The position numbers and the translations under genes were made by a program. Positions 23,318 through 30,431 of a DNA stretch of 35,768 nt are shown one piece after another. Numbering within the stretch: the stretch's first letter is position 1; the number at the start of each line of letters is the position of its first letter. The notes below the pieces were generated by a model. The model had not been told where the DNA came from and ran no database searches. It saw only the letters and a list, made by a program, of their open reading frames with translations. Source of the stretch: a virus; the IMG/VR virus record IMGVR_UViG_3300022198_001859, positions 1-35,768 of that record; one strand, given 5' to 3'.

Positions 23318-26262
23318 AGAACGCCAGAGTAAGTTGCTTTGAACTTACCCTTGACTTGTAGATTAGTAAGGTTAACTGGAGTAAAGTAATCAGAGAGAAT
23401 AAAGATCTCAATCTTGTCACTAAAGCCCATGATCTTACTAACTAGTTCCCCTTGGTATTCAATATTACTGATCGAAAGATTAGAATCTGCAAATGTGTCA
23501 GACTGCGGAGCAGCAAATGAAGTAGTAAAGTTACTTAGGAGTGGATCCCTGCTTTCATAAGCTGCCTGAATGTCATCCACGGGACGACCACGACGCTGAA
23601 CAACAACGTCATAGTTGCCAGTATTGTAGTGCCGTGTAAGTAGTGAGGCAATGTTAAAAATACCTTCCCGAGGATTGTTTTGCTCATTCCTAAGAAATTG
23701 TGTACTCATTTGGATTAGCATAGTAAAGCTACGGCCAATCCAATAGTCACCACTAGTTACATCGCCTACAACAGTAATGTCTGTATAAGCCGCAGCAGGA
23801 GTAATGCTCGTAATGTTATACGATACTCCAGCGGTATCCACAAAGTCATACTGCTTGTTTGCATCCAAGACATATGGAATGCGAACTGTTGTTTCTACGT
23901 CTGCCACAGAGTAGTGACAGTTGAAGGCAGTAGCATCAAAGATTGGGTTGTTTACATCCGTTCCATCTAGAGGACCACTCTTTGGATACATTGTAATCTT
24001 CTGCTTTCGATCAAGCCGTGGGATATCAATATCATCGTAGCGAAGATGTTGACGCTCAATATGATAGACAGAGTCTCGCTCTACAACCATATAAGCATAG
24101 TTTTCCCATGCCTTGATCGACTTAACAGCAGCATCTTCGTAGTTAAACTTATAGAATGCATTCTGAACAATCTCATTTCCACGGTACCGAGTAGTGTAAA
24201 GATATACATCAGACTCGTTGTTACCGTCTACTGCCATGATAGTATCCTGAGCAGCAGCCACAGCTGTAGCTCCATACACTGTCGGCAGATACTTAGGACA
24301 ATGCGCGGATAGTTCTTGAGCAGTAGATAGACTACCACCTCGGCCTAGATAGAGATATAGTCTCTCAGCATCATAGAAGAAGATGTGATTACCTAGAGTC
24401 AAGGGATCTACCAGAGGAGCCGTTGAATAGAATGTCATTGGCTGTAGCTCTGCTGTAAACGGAGTAATCTGATTCTCCGATCCCATGAGCTCGTACTGAG
24501 TATCAGCATCAGTATTTACAAACATATAATCCTTAAATGGTACCATCGAGGTAATAGGAGTATAGCGGTTTGTTGATGCAGCAATATCAATAGGATCAGT
24601 ATCTACAATGATACCCGGATCTTCAATCCATAGGTTGGTGTAGTTGTTCTCTTGGCTAGAGAAGATTACATCTCCCGAGGATAGCCATAGGCGGTTACGG
24701 AAGAATGCAATGGTAGAAAGCTTAGCTTGCTTTCCGTCCTTGAAGGGTGTTGGGCCGGGGTTAGTTTCCTTATCACCTGAGGTACGCTCAGCCCATTCGA
24801 GCTTAGACCATTCCCATTGAGTAAAGACACTATCACCACCAACAAACTCTAGCTGCATTGGCATACGCTTATCATCTAGCAAAGAATACTCATCAGGAGT
24901 ACGGACCTTCATCATGTGAGGAGCCGTAACACTCTTAGCAATGTAGTATCCAGGAGCTTGGCCCTGATAGCTAGTCTGAATATAGTAAACCTTACCTTCA
25001 GCTGAGTTGTATTGCAGTGTTGAGATATCATCCCAAGTACCATCGGCAGGACTTGTATCCTCACCAATCTCTAAACCATAAAGCTGATTCAGCATGATCT
25101 GAGCATTGTTGTTCCCGTAGAGAACATCGCTCTCCAAAGGAGGAAGCCTAAGATCATTGAAGGTTGATAGTGATTGTCCAAGCTGAGGCTTAGAAGAGTC
25201 TGGGTATTCCCAGTCCTTCACAGGAACCTGTACAGGCTCACGCTCAAGATCCAATGGTGGGTCAGGAGTGGTATCAGTTAAAACATCAGGATTAACAACA
25301 TAATCATAATCCGACGCAATTAGACTAAAATGCGTAGCGTGATGAATATGCTCATCAGGAACAAGGGTGCTAGAAACAACACTGAGAATATTATAAGCAT
25401 TGTTTGATACGAAGTCTAAAGTTGTACCGTGAGCACCATGCCCACCATTCCAATCTTGGGTACCCGGAAGATAAAGCAACGTAGTACCAGCAACATAGGT
25501 AGAATAAGGATCCCAGATAGTAGCAATACCCTGAGGATCTACCTTGATTGCGGATAGGTACTCTTCCTTGGCTCCTTTGGTATCAATGATGTAGGCAGTT
25601 CCAGAAGATAATCCATCGCCATCAACCTGACCATTAAGCCCAAGCTTAACCCAAACTTCAGTAGCTTCACTGAACTGTTGGGTTTGGTCGGTATATGGAT
25701 CATAATACCAGTCAGTATCTGTTACAGCAATCTTCTTACTGGTATACCCAGCATAGACATCTGGGTTTAGGAAGATGAGGTTCTGCCCACGAGTTACCAG
25801 CTTCAAAGGAGAAGCGCCGTAGGTAATGTAGGCACGAACGTCTGCATCAATAGTTGACTGCTCTGATGGGGTATGATCTTCAAAGTAATCTAAAGTCTGA
25901 TTGAAGTAATAGACATAATACAGAAGGTCTGCACTGTCACTTGCTCCACGGTCTACGACAAAAAGGTATCTAGCCGCATCCGATAGTGAATGCCAAAAGA
26001 ACTCATAGGAACCACTGCCAACAAGTCCAAGAGACTCGGCAGTCCAAGTATCAAGAGGAGCATCCTCAAAGCTTCCACGGATCGGCATGAGGTCCGTACC
26101 GGGTCGCTTTTCAATTGATCGTTCAACACTGCAAAGAGTGTTAATGAGTTCCTGAGACTCGCTAGGCAATCGCTTCGACGGAGCTTGACGACCCACGCCG
26201 CCAGACAGAGAATAGATCGGAATGTTAGTTGTGAGAGTCTTGCCTCGTCGTCGGTTATTCAT
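23314..26262 (-). CDS. Tail tubular protein B, T7 gp12-like (nozzle) (982 aa)
   Basis: The N-terminus (TTNIPIYSLSGGVGRQAPSK, then ESQELINTLCSVERSIEKRPGTD) is the classic start of T7 gp12-family nozzle proteins: a short strand, a 'GGvs.Qa...R' turn, and 'N....v..g..kRPGt'. The rest is beta-propeller-like with repeated aromatic strands (e.g. LSTIAFFRNRLWLSSGDVIF, DYMFVNTDADTQYELMGSEN, ITPFTAELQP). T7 gp12 is 794 aa, so it is somewhat longer. It forms the distal end of the short tail and binds the fibres. The start overlaps the gp11-like stop (TAATG). An inverted repeat covers its stop codon, and a terminator follows. Confidence 0.92.
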   Translation of the reverse strand: MNNRRRGKTLTTNIPIYSLSGGVGRQAPSKRLPSESQELINTLCSVERSIEKRPGTDLMPIRGSFEDAPLDTWTAESLGLVGSGSYEFFWHSLSDAARYLFVVDRGASDSADLLYYVYYFNQTLDYFEDHTPSEQSTIDADVRAYITYGASPLKLVTRGQNLIFLNPDVYAGYTSKKIAVTDTDWYYDPYTDQTQQFSEATEVWVKLGLNGQVDGDGLSSGTAYIIDTKGAKEEYLSAIKVDPQGIATIWDPYSTYVAGTTLLYLPGTQDWNGGHGAHGTTLDFVSNNAYNILSVVSSTLVPDEHIHHATHFSLIASDYDYVVNPDVLTDTTPDPPLDLEREPVQVPVKDWEYPDSSKPQLGQSLSTFNDLRLPPLESDVLYGNNNAQIMLNQLYGLEIGEDTSPADGTWDDISTLQYNSAEGKVYYIQTSYQGQAPGYYIAKSVTAPHMMKVRTPDEYSLLDDKRMPMQLEFVGGDSVFTQWEWSKLEWAERTSGDKETNPGPTPFKDGKQAKLSTIAFFRNRLWLSSGDVIFSSQENNYTNLWIEDPGIIVDTDPIDIAASTNRYTPITSMVPFKDYMFVNTDADTQYELMGSENQITPFTAELQPMTFYSTAPLVDPLTLGNHIFFYDAERLYLYLGRGGSLSTAQELSAHCPKYLPTVYGATAVAAAQDTIMAVDGNNESDVYLYTTRYRGNEIVQNAFYKFNYEDAAVKSIKAWENYAYMVVERDSVYHIERQHLRYDDIDIPRLDRKQKITMYPKSGPLDGTDVNNPIFDATAFNCHYSVADVETTVRIPYVLDANKQYDFVDTAGVSYNITSITPAAAYTDITVVGDVTSGDYWIGRSFTMLIQMSTQFLRNEQNNPREGIFNIASLLTRHYNTGNYDVVVQRRGRPVDDIQAAYESRDPLLSNFTTSFAAPQSDTFADSNLSISNIEYQGELVSKIMGFSDKIEIFILSDYFTPVNLTNLQVKGKFKATYSGVL

Positions 26263-26924
26263 TAGCTAGTCCTCCCTCGCCAAGAGCGGAAGTTAGGATT
26301 ACCGCCAGATTGACGGAATACGGCACGCTTCTTCTTGTAGTCAGCAGCATCCCAAATAGTACGTCCCTTGCTATCCATGTCACGGGACTTACCAATTGAG
26401 TTATAGATCATTTCATCCTGCTGTAGATAAGCATCCATACCCTCATCACCCTGCGTAAGCATTTGGTATCGACGAGCTGCCGAGGCAGTAATCGCACGCT
26501 GGCCGGGAGTATCAATATCTTCCCAGTCAAGCTTGACAATCAAGGAAGCCTTGATGTCGTAGGTAGAATAGTCAGACCAATTACTAGTCTGGTCGGTTAC
26601 ATTCCAAAGAATAAAACCTGACCCTTCAGTCTTAACAGCTACACGAATAGTGTACCCGTCTGAGTTGGTAATAAAAGTACCAAAGTCTAGGCTCATGATG
26701 TTAGAGGGTAGGTGGATCTTGCCACTTACATCGTCAATCGTGAGAGTCTTTACAAATACGTTATTAGCCAGCCCTCGGAGCTGGTAGTCATCAGTATATT
26801 GATCAAGCAAGTATTCTGCAATGCTTGTATCAACTCCTGATTGGTTTTCCAGATCCGAGACAATGGCTTCTCCAGCTGCCAAGAGGCACTGGTTTACGGC
26901 ATCAAGCCTAGTCAGTTGTCCCAT
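26262..26924 (-). CDS. Tail tubular protein A, T7 gp11-like (adaptor) (220 aa)
   Basis: Starts MGQLTRLDAVNQCLLAAGEA behind AGGAGTTTCACT. The N-terminal pattern 'LdAVN.cL.a.Ge..V..L', followed by a helical region and 'V.TLTiddvsGkIhLPsNimSLDF' (about residues 58-84), is characteristic of the T7 gp11 family. This protein forms the 12-subunit ring between portal and nozzle (gatekeeper). Length fits T7 gp11 (196 aa). It lies directly after the capsid terminator, as in T7, and is coupled to the nozzle gene. Confidence 0.92.
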   Translation of the reverse strand: MGQLTRLDAVNQCLLAAGEAIVSDLENQSGVDTSIAEYLLDQYTDDYQLRGLANNVFVKTLTIDDVSGKIHLPSNIMSLDFGTFITNSDGYTIRVAVKTEGSGFILWNVTDQTSNWSDYSTYDIKASLIVKLDWEDIDTPGQRAITASAARRYQMLTQGDEGMDAYLQQDEMIYNSIGKSRDMDSKGRTIWDAADYKKKRAVFRQSGGNPNFRSWRGRTS

Positions 26925-26950
26925 AGTGAAACTCCTATGTTAGGATTAAT

Positions 26951-26986
26951 AGAAAAGACCCCCGATGCCCGTTAGGGCACCGAGGG
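26951..26986 (-). terminator. Rho-independent terminator after the capsid gene (T7 T-phi position)
   Basis: CCCTCGGTGCCC (26986-26975), loop TAAC, GGGCATCGGGGG (26970-26959), then TCTTTTCT: a 12-bp stem. T7 has its single strong late terminator at this place between genes 10 and 11, where it raises capsid mRNA relative to downstream genes. Confidence 0.88.
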
Positions 26987-27063
26987 CCGGATGTGTTGAA
27001 CCTTAAGGCGGTTCTCACCAGATACAGATCACCATGTCTAGATCACCACCCCTCTGATTGTTC

Positions 27064-27085
27064 TCACAAAAATGTGCCCCACTAT
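27064..27085 (-). other. Small hairpins in the capsid 3' untranslated region
   Basis: Within the 132 nt between the capsid stop and the terminator, the minus strand holds a 5-bp stem (CCCCA TAG TGGGG) followed by CACATTTTTGTG, which can fold on itself. They may act as a weak first terminator or stabilise the mRNA end. I see no gene in 26987-27118. Confidence 0.35.
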
Positions 27086-27118
27086 GGGGAAACTAGAACA
27101 GATACAGAAGGGGAGTCA

Positions 27119-28241
27119 TCACTTATCAGCGTATCCGAACGAACCGGCGCTGTTCTGAAGCTTAACAAGAACCTCAGCTCGGGTTGGAGCACCAGCAGCA
27201 GCGTAACTGATGTCGGTGGGAGTACCGGCAACGTTAGCCTTTCGGTTAACAACGATCTTAGCGAGTTCTGGCTTGAGAATGCCAGTACCGCTCATCATCG
27301 AGGCGACGGTGAAGGTGGTGTTACGACGGATATCATCTTCGGTATCGACGACGAGACCAGTCTTACGAAGCGAAGCAACGCACTCTGGCATCCAGATAAG
27401 AGCACGGACGCCAGCACCGACAGTGTCCACAGCAATTGCGGTGGAAACCTGACCAGTAACATCATAACGAGCCTCACCAATGCTAGCAGCATCGTCAGTC
27501 TTGTAATCCTTGTTGGGAATGTGGTTGCTCTTGACGATGGTGACGCCCATGTAGCGAAGTGAATCGCTGAGGGAGTTCATGCCCTGAGTGAACGGAGCAC
27601 CGAGACCACCGGCAGCAGCAACACCACCGAACATGGGCTGCATGTTAACAGCTTCGTTAGCTGCATCAGCAACACCGAGACGACGGATTTGCTGGAAGAG
27701 ACGAGGAGAAACTGCGCAGTAGGTAGGACCGACTGGAACGCTGTTCTCCTGACAGTCAACAATGAAGTCCTCAATAGTAGCGAGAACTTCAAGAGCTGCT
27801 ACTTCATCATCATCAAGACCTGTGATTACACCGGGAGCTGGAAGAACAAGACCAGAGCGGGGATCCGAATTGGTCTTTGCAACTGAACCAGCACCAGCGA
27901 TAAATGCACCGATCTGCTTATCGCGAGCGTTTGCGAGAGTCTGACCAGCCTGTCGTGCGAGTTCCTGACGGTACTCCCACTGGGTGATCATAAGGTCAAT
28001 GTTGTCAAGCTCGAAGTGAGCAGCCATGGGGCGTGCATCGAGAGTAATATCAAAGTTACCAGCCTTAGAATCCTGGTTGCCTAGTAGCTCTTCGCCTGCG
28101 TGCCATGCTGGCTTAAGAGTTACAGTACCAGTGATGGGGAATTCCATCGAGCGGCCAGAAGAAATGGTCTTTGAAGTGACCATGGGCTCAAAGCTCTTGT
28201 ACTCATCATAGGCGTGGAGAACTTCACCACTCCAGATAGGA
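27119..28241 (-). CDS. Major capsid protein, T7 gp10-like, exon 2 (residues 36-409)
   Basis: The frame upstream of the first internal ATG (28183) is clearly coding: PIWSGEVLHAYDEYKSFEPM precedes MVTSKTISSGRSMEFPITG, the N-terminal signature of T7-like capsid proteins ('WSGEVL.a.......m...riisSGkSmqFPv.G'). Further family features are FELDNIDLMITQWEYRQELA (E-loop side helix) and a C-terminal P-domain region (ALIWMPECVASLRKTGLVVD). No start codon serves the WSGEVL segment, and no ribosome-binding site precedes 28183. The missing N-terminus lies 817 nt upstream, and removing a group I intron joins the two frames exactly. Exon 2 starts with T at 28241, completing the Leu codon CT|T. The spliced product is 409 aa (T7 gp10A 345). 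It forms the HK97-fold icosahedral shell on the scaffold. Confidence 0.93.
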
Positions 28242-29058
28242 CTTGCTGGAGTACCAAGTTTCGACTATATCATCCTGAGTAGCGGTACTCAGGGAACGCA
28301 CTTTCGTTATAGATCATTAACTTCTTTGAGTAATCAAAACGACCTTCGTATTGAAGATCAAACTTATATCTCATAGAAGGTGGAATATAATCCATAACGG
28401 GAAGAACCGTATCAAGTAACTGCCTCATTCCTGTGGAGTTAAATGATATCATGGGATATCCTCTTTGCTGAATCTGGCGTATGCCGGTGATTCCAAAGTT
28501 CTTGGTAAAGGAATCCATCATCTTATCAACTTCCTTTATAGTAAACGAGCATACCGCTAGGCGTCCTTGTCTACTACCGCTGGAGCTGTTGACTCGAAAG
28601 CTGCCATCATCACACCAAAGCCACGCAAGTCCAAGAGGTGTCAGCCGATCAAGCATATACATGCTCGGATACTTGACTCCAGTGGACTTCCATGCTCTAT
28701 TAAAGTTCCAATGACGAGCTGTGATGTGTGTCCTCATAAAGACCTGACCACTTCCCAACGTATTGATGTTGGATACGCGGCGATCAGACTCAATGAGACA
28801 TGCACGAATGGATTCTAGATATTCACGCTGTTGAGGAGCGTGCTTAATACTCATTTGGTTACGTCGAGTTTTATCAACATAACCATCACCAAGAAAGATA
28901 CCAAATAGACTGTAGTCTATCTCTTTATTACTAAACATTGTTTTACTTCCTGTAGTCTGTGGAGTTTCCGGTGCAATACCGGATTACCTGCTGATTTTCT
29001 ATCGCAATGATAGTTTTCCCAGCAATTCACGTTCTTTAAATTGGCCTCCTATTATCGA
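28242..29058 (-). ncRNA. Group I self-splicing intron in the major capsid gene (817 nt)
   Basis: Core elements are visible in order on the minus strand. P1: exon UGGCU pairs with guide GGCCA, with the splice-site U on a U-G wobble. P10: guide AUAGGA, adjacent to the P1 guide, is fully complementary to exon-2 UCCUAU. P4 is formed by the P element (AATTGCTGGGAAA) and Q element (AATCAGCAGG). P5: CTATC/GATAG. P6a: TCCGGT/ACCGGA. P7: R (CCACAGACTACA, near 28951-28962) and S (GATATAGTC, 28271-28263) through GACUA/UAGUC. P9: CTTG/CAAG. The last base is G (28242). It is needed to read the capsid gene, since exon 1 otherwise hits TAA two codons into the intron. P3 and P2/P8 are not resolved by eye, so the subgroup is open. 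Confidence 0.93.
28270..28938 (-). CDS. LAGLIDADG homing endonuclease in the capsid intron (222 aa)
   Basis: Two LAGLIDADG motifs: SLFGIFLGDGYVD (residues 10-22, with D18) and LGLAWLWCDDGSF (102-114, with D110/D111), about 90 residues apart as in single-chain endonucleases. It would cut intronless capsid alleles at the exon 1/exon 2 junction and so spread the intron. The ATG has AGGAAG about 8 nt upstream. The ORF lies between the R and S strands of P7, so it is inserted in the P3-P8 region, and its TGA stop (28272-28270) is part of the S element: the end of the gene doubles as ribozyme core. The frame is intact with both acidic motifs, which suggests recent or maintained activity. Confidence 0.93.
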   Translation of the reverse strand: MFSNKEIDYSLFGIFLGDGYVDKTRRNQMSIKHAPQQREYLESIRACLIESDRRVSNINTLGSGQVFMRTHITARHWNFNRAWKSTGVKYPSMYMLDRLTPLGLAWLWCDDGSFRVNSSSGSRQGRLAVCSFTIKEVDKMMDSFTKNFGITGIRQIQQRGYPMISFNSTGMRQLLDTVLPVMDYIPPSMRYKFDLQYEGRFDYSKKLMIYNESAFPEYRYSG

Positions 29059-29165
29059 AGCCAGAGCTTTGCATCAGCTCCAACAGTATTGTTAGTTGCG
29101 CCATACCCTGAGCGGTATGCCATGTTAGTATCGACTAGTGAATCACCAGATGGTGTATAGCTCAT
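29059..29165 (-). CDS. Major capsid protein exon 1 (residues 1-35 plus two bases)
   Basis: ATG at 29165 with AAAAGGAGCTTAATT upstream, a strong ribosome-binding site. It reads MSYTPSGDSLVDTNMAYRSG, then YGATNNTVGADAKLW and CT of a split Leu codon. Without splicing it would stop after LR at a TAA inside the intron, leaving a 37-residue peptide. Joined to exon 2 it gives ...DAKLWL|PIWSGEVL..., which restores the usual N-terminal arm of a T7-like capsid protein. This exon sits at the expected place, about 160 nt after scaffold. Confidence 0.92.
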
Positions 29166-29325
29166 AATTAAGCTCCTTTTGAAAACATAGATAAAAATAG
29201 AAATAGAAACAATAGCACACTGTAGGTTTAACCCTATGCTACATGATTGCCCTTAGCTGACAAGGATCGTTCACACAGGCTTAAGATTCATGGAGAGAGC
29301 TAGCTCTTGCGAGGAGATCATCCAA
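29166..29325. other. Scaffold-capsid intergenic region (regulatory candidate)
   Basis: No ORF. It holds a 12-bp perfect palindrome agagctagctct (29296-29307) and an AT-rich leader (TTTCTATTTCTATTTTTATC on the minus strand) ahead of the capsid Shine-Dalgarno. In T7 the strong phi10 promoter lies at this place. I cannot recognise a phage RNA polymerase promoter without knowing its consensus, so this is only a candidate location. Confidence 0.4.
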
Positions 29326-30324
29326 TCACTTAATGTTTCGCCAATCAGTTCGTGCAGCTCGCATCTCAACGGCACGACGGAACTTGTCGTCACGCTGGAA
29401 ACGAGGGTTGGACATGTCCATGCGATATTCTGCCATGGACTTATATCCGGGAAGTTGTTGAGTAGCCCCAGCAGTAGCTGGAGTTACCGCGTTCGGCTTA
29501 AGCTTTGGCTCTGCACTAGCATGAGCTTGGTCATAAGCGTCACGTAGACCTCGAAGAGTCAGCTCTGAGTTTGGACCAGCGAGTCCTGCCTGCAAGCCCT
29601 GTAGCTGCTCACCGGCAAAATTGTTCGCTGCCCAACGCAGGATCTTCGAGAGCTTTTCTCCACCACCAACAATCTCAGCGGCTGTAGTAAACGCAGCACG
29701 ACGCTTAGCCTGTTGGGCAGAGAGATAATCATTTACCATTGCATCAGAGAAGCCAGTCTTTGCCTTGATCTCTTCACGAGCTTCAGGCGAAAGATCACCA
29801 GTCATGGCAATCTCCTGACCCCACTTAGAATAGTCGGCTTCCGTGACCCGAGCGGTGGGAGCTGCCTCTTCTGCTGGCTGCTCGTCCTTGACCTCGGGTA
29901 CCGGAATGCGCAATTCATCGAGCATCTCTTCCGTGCTGGCGGTAGCAACCTCAGCGGGCTTGGCTTCCGGTGCAGCGGTAGGCTCGACATAATCAGGATT
30001 GTCAGTGTTCTTTGCCATTTGATACTGTCGCTTGAGATCAGCAATCTCCTGCTGCGACTGAGTAAACTTGGCTTGAGCACCCTTGAGGCTGTCGAACCAG
30101 TCGCCAGCACTCTTGAAGTTCTCAGGGATCTTCTGTCCCTGATCGGCAACGTATCGCTCGAACATAGCACGTTCATGAGCAAGCTGCCGAGTTGCTTCAT
30201 CAGCTAGAGGATCGGCCTTGACTTGTTCAAGACCTGCCATAGCTTCAGTAGTCATCGAGGCATCATGGCCGGGAGTGATTGACTCCTCGACTGCCTCTTC
30301 ACGATAATTTTCTTCTTCACTCAT
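29326..30324 (-). CDS. Capsid assembly scaffolding protein, T7 gp9-like (332 aa)
   Basis: Acidic, helix-rich and without Cys, as typical for scaffolds: MSEEENYREEAVEESITPGH start, Glu/Ala/Gln-rich coiled coil in the middle (AKFTQSQQEIADLKRQYQMA), and a low-complexity Ala/Pro/Glu stretch. A basic C-terminal helix (KSMAEYRMDMSNPRFQRDDK, then FRRAVEMRAARTDWRNIK) matches the shell-binding end of T7-like scaffolds. Length is close to T7 gp9 (307 aa). The order portal, scaffold, capsid is as in T7. SD AAAGGAG. It directs assembly of the capsid around the portal and leaves before packaging. Confidence 0.92.
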   Translation of the reverse strand: MSEEENYREEAVEESITPGHDASMTTEAMAGLEQVKADPLADEATRQLAHERAMFERYVADQGQKIPENFKSAGDWFDSLKGAQAKFTQSQQEIADLKRQYQMAKNTDNPDYVEPTAAPEAKPAEVATASTEEMLDELRIPVPEVKDEQPAEEAAPTARVTEADYSKWGQEIAMTGDLSPEAREEIKAKTGFSDAMVNDYLSAQQAKRRAAFTTAAEIVGGGEKLSKILRWAANNFAGEQLQGLQAGLAGPNSELTLRGLRDAYDQAHASAEPKLKPNAVTPATAGATQQLPGYKSMAEYRMDMSNPRFQRDDKFRRAVEMRAARTDWRNIK

Positions 30325-30344
30325 AGTGTTCTCCTTTCAATAGT

Positions 30345-30431
30345 TCAAAAGAACCAACAAACGCCACGAATGCAAGCTTCAAGAGCTGCGACAATAGCGT
30401 TCTGAACCTTTGTTAGTACCTTCTTAAGCAT
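30345..30431 (-). CDS. 28-aa hydrophobic/basic ORF between portal and scaffold
   Basis: ATG overlaps the portal stop (TGATG) and has AAGGAGG 6 nt upstream. The peptide is MLKKVLTKVQNAIVAALEAC followed by IRGVCWFF, an amphipathic helix with basic start and aromatic end. The strong ribosome-binding site and coupling suggest translation; it may alternatively only couple ribosomes from portal to scaffold. Function unknown. Confidence 0.5.
   Translation of the reverse strand: MLKKVLTKVQNAIVAALEACIRGVCWFF

Noticed and set aside
27090-27125. T7-type 10A/10B frameshift at the capsid stop
   Set aside because: The -1 frame stops at once and the +1 frame adds only about 15 codons; no slippery heptamer is seen.
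26993-27562. 189-codon plus-strand ORF opposite the capsid gene
   Set aside because: It is the antisense shadow of exon 2, Ser/Thr-rich, without ribosome-binding site; all real genes are on the minus strand.
27119-28183. Capsid gene starting at the ATG at 28183 (354 aa)
   Set aside because: The frame upstream encodes the conserved WSGEVL segment, there is no ribosome-binding site at 28183, and the exon structure explains the full N-terminus.
28270-29058. Intein rather than intron in the capsid gene
   Set aside because: Exon 1 meets a TAA two codons into the insert, and the insert has RNA core elements (P, Q, R, S) but no intein splice-block Cys/Ser and His-Asn ends.
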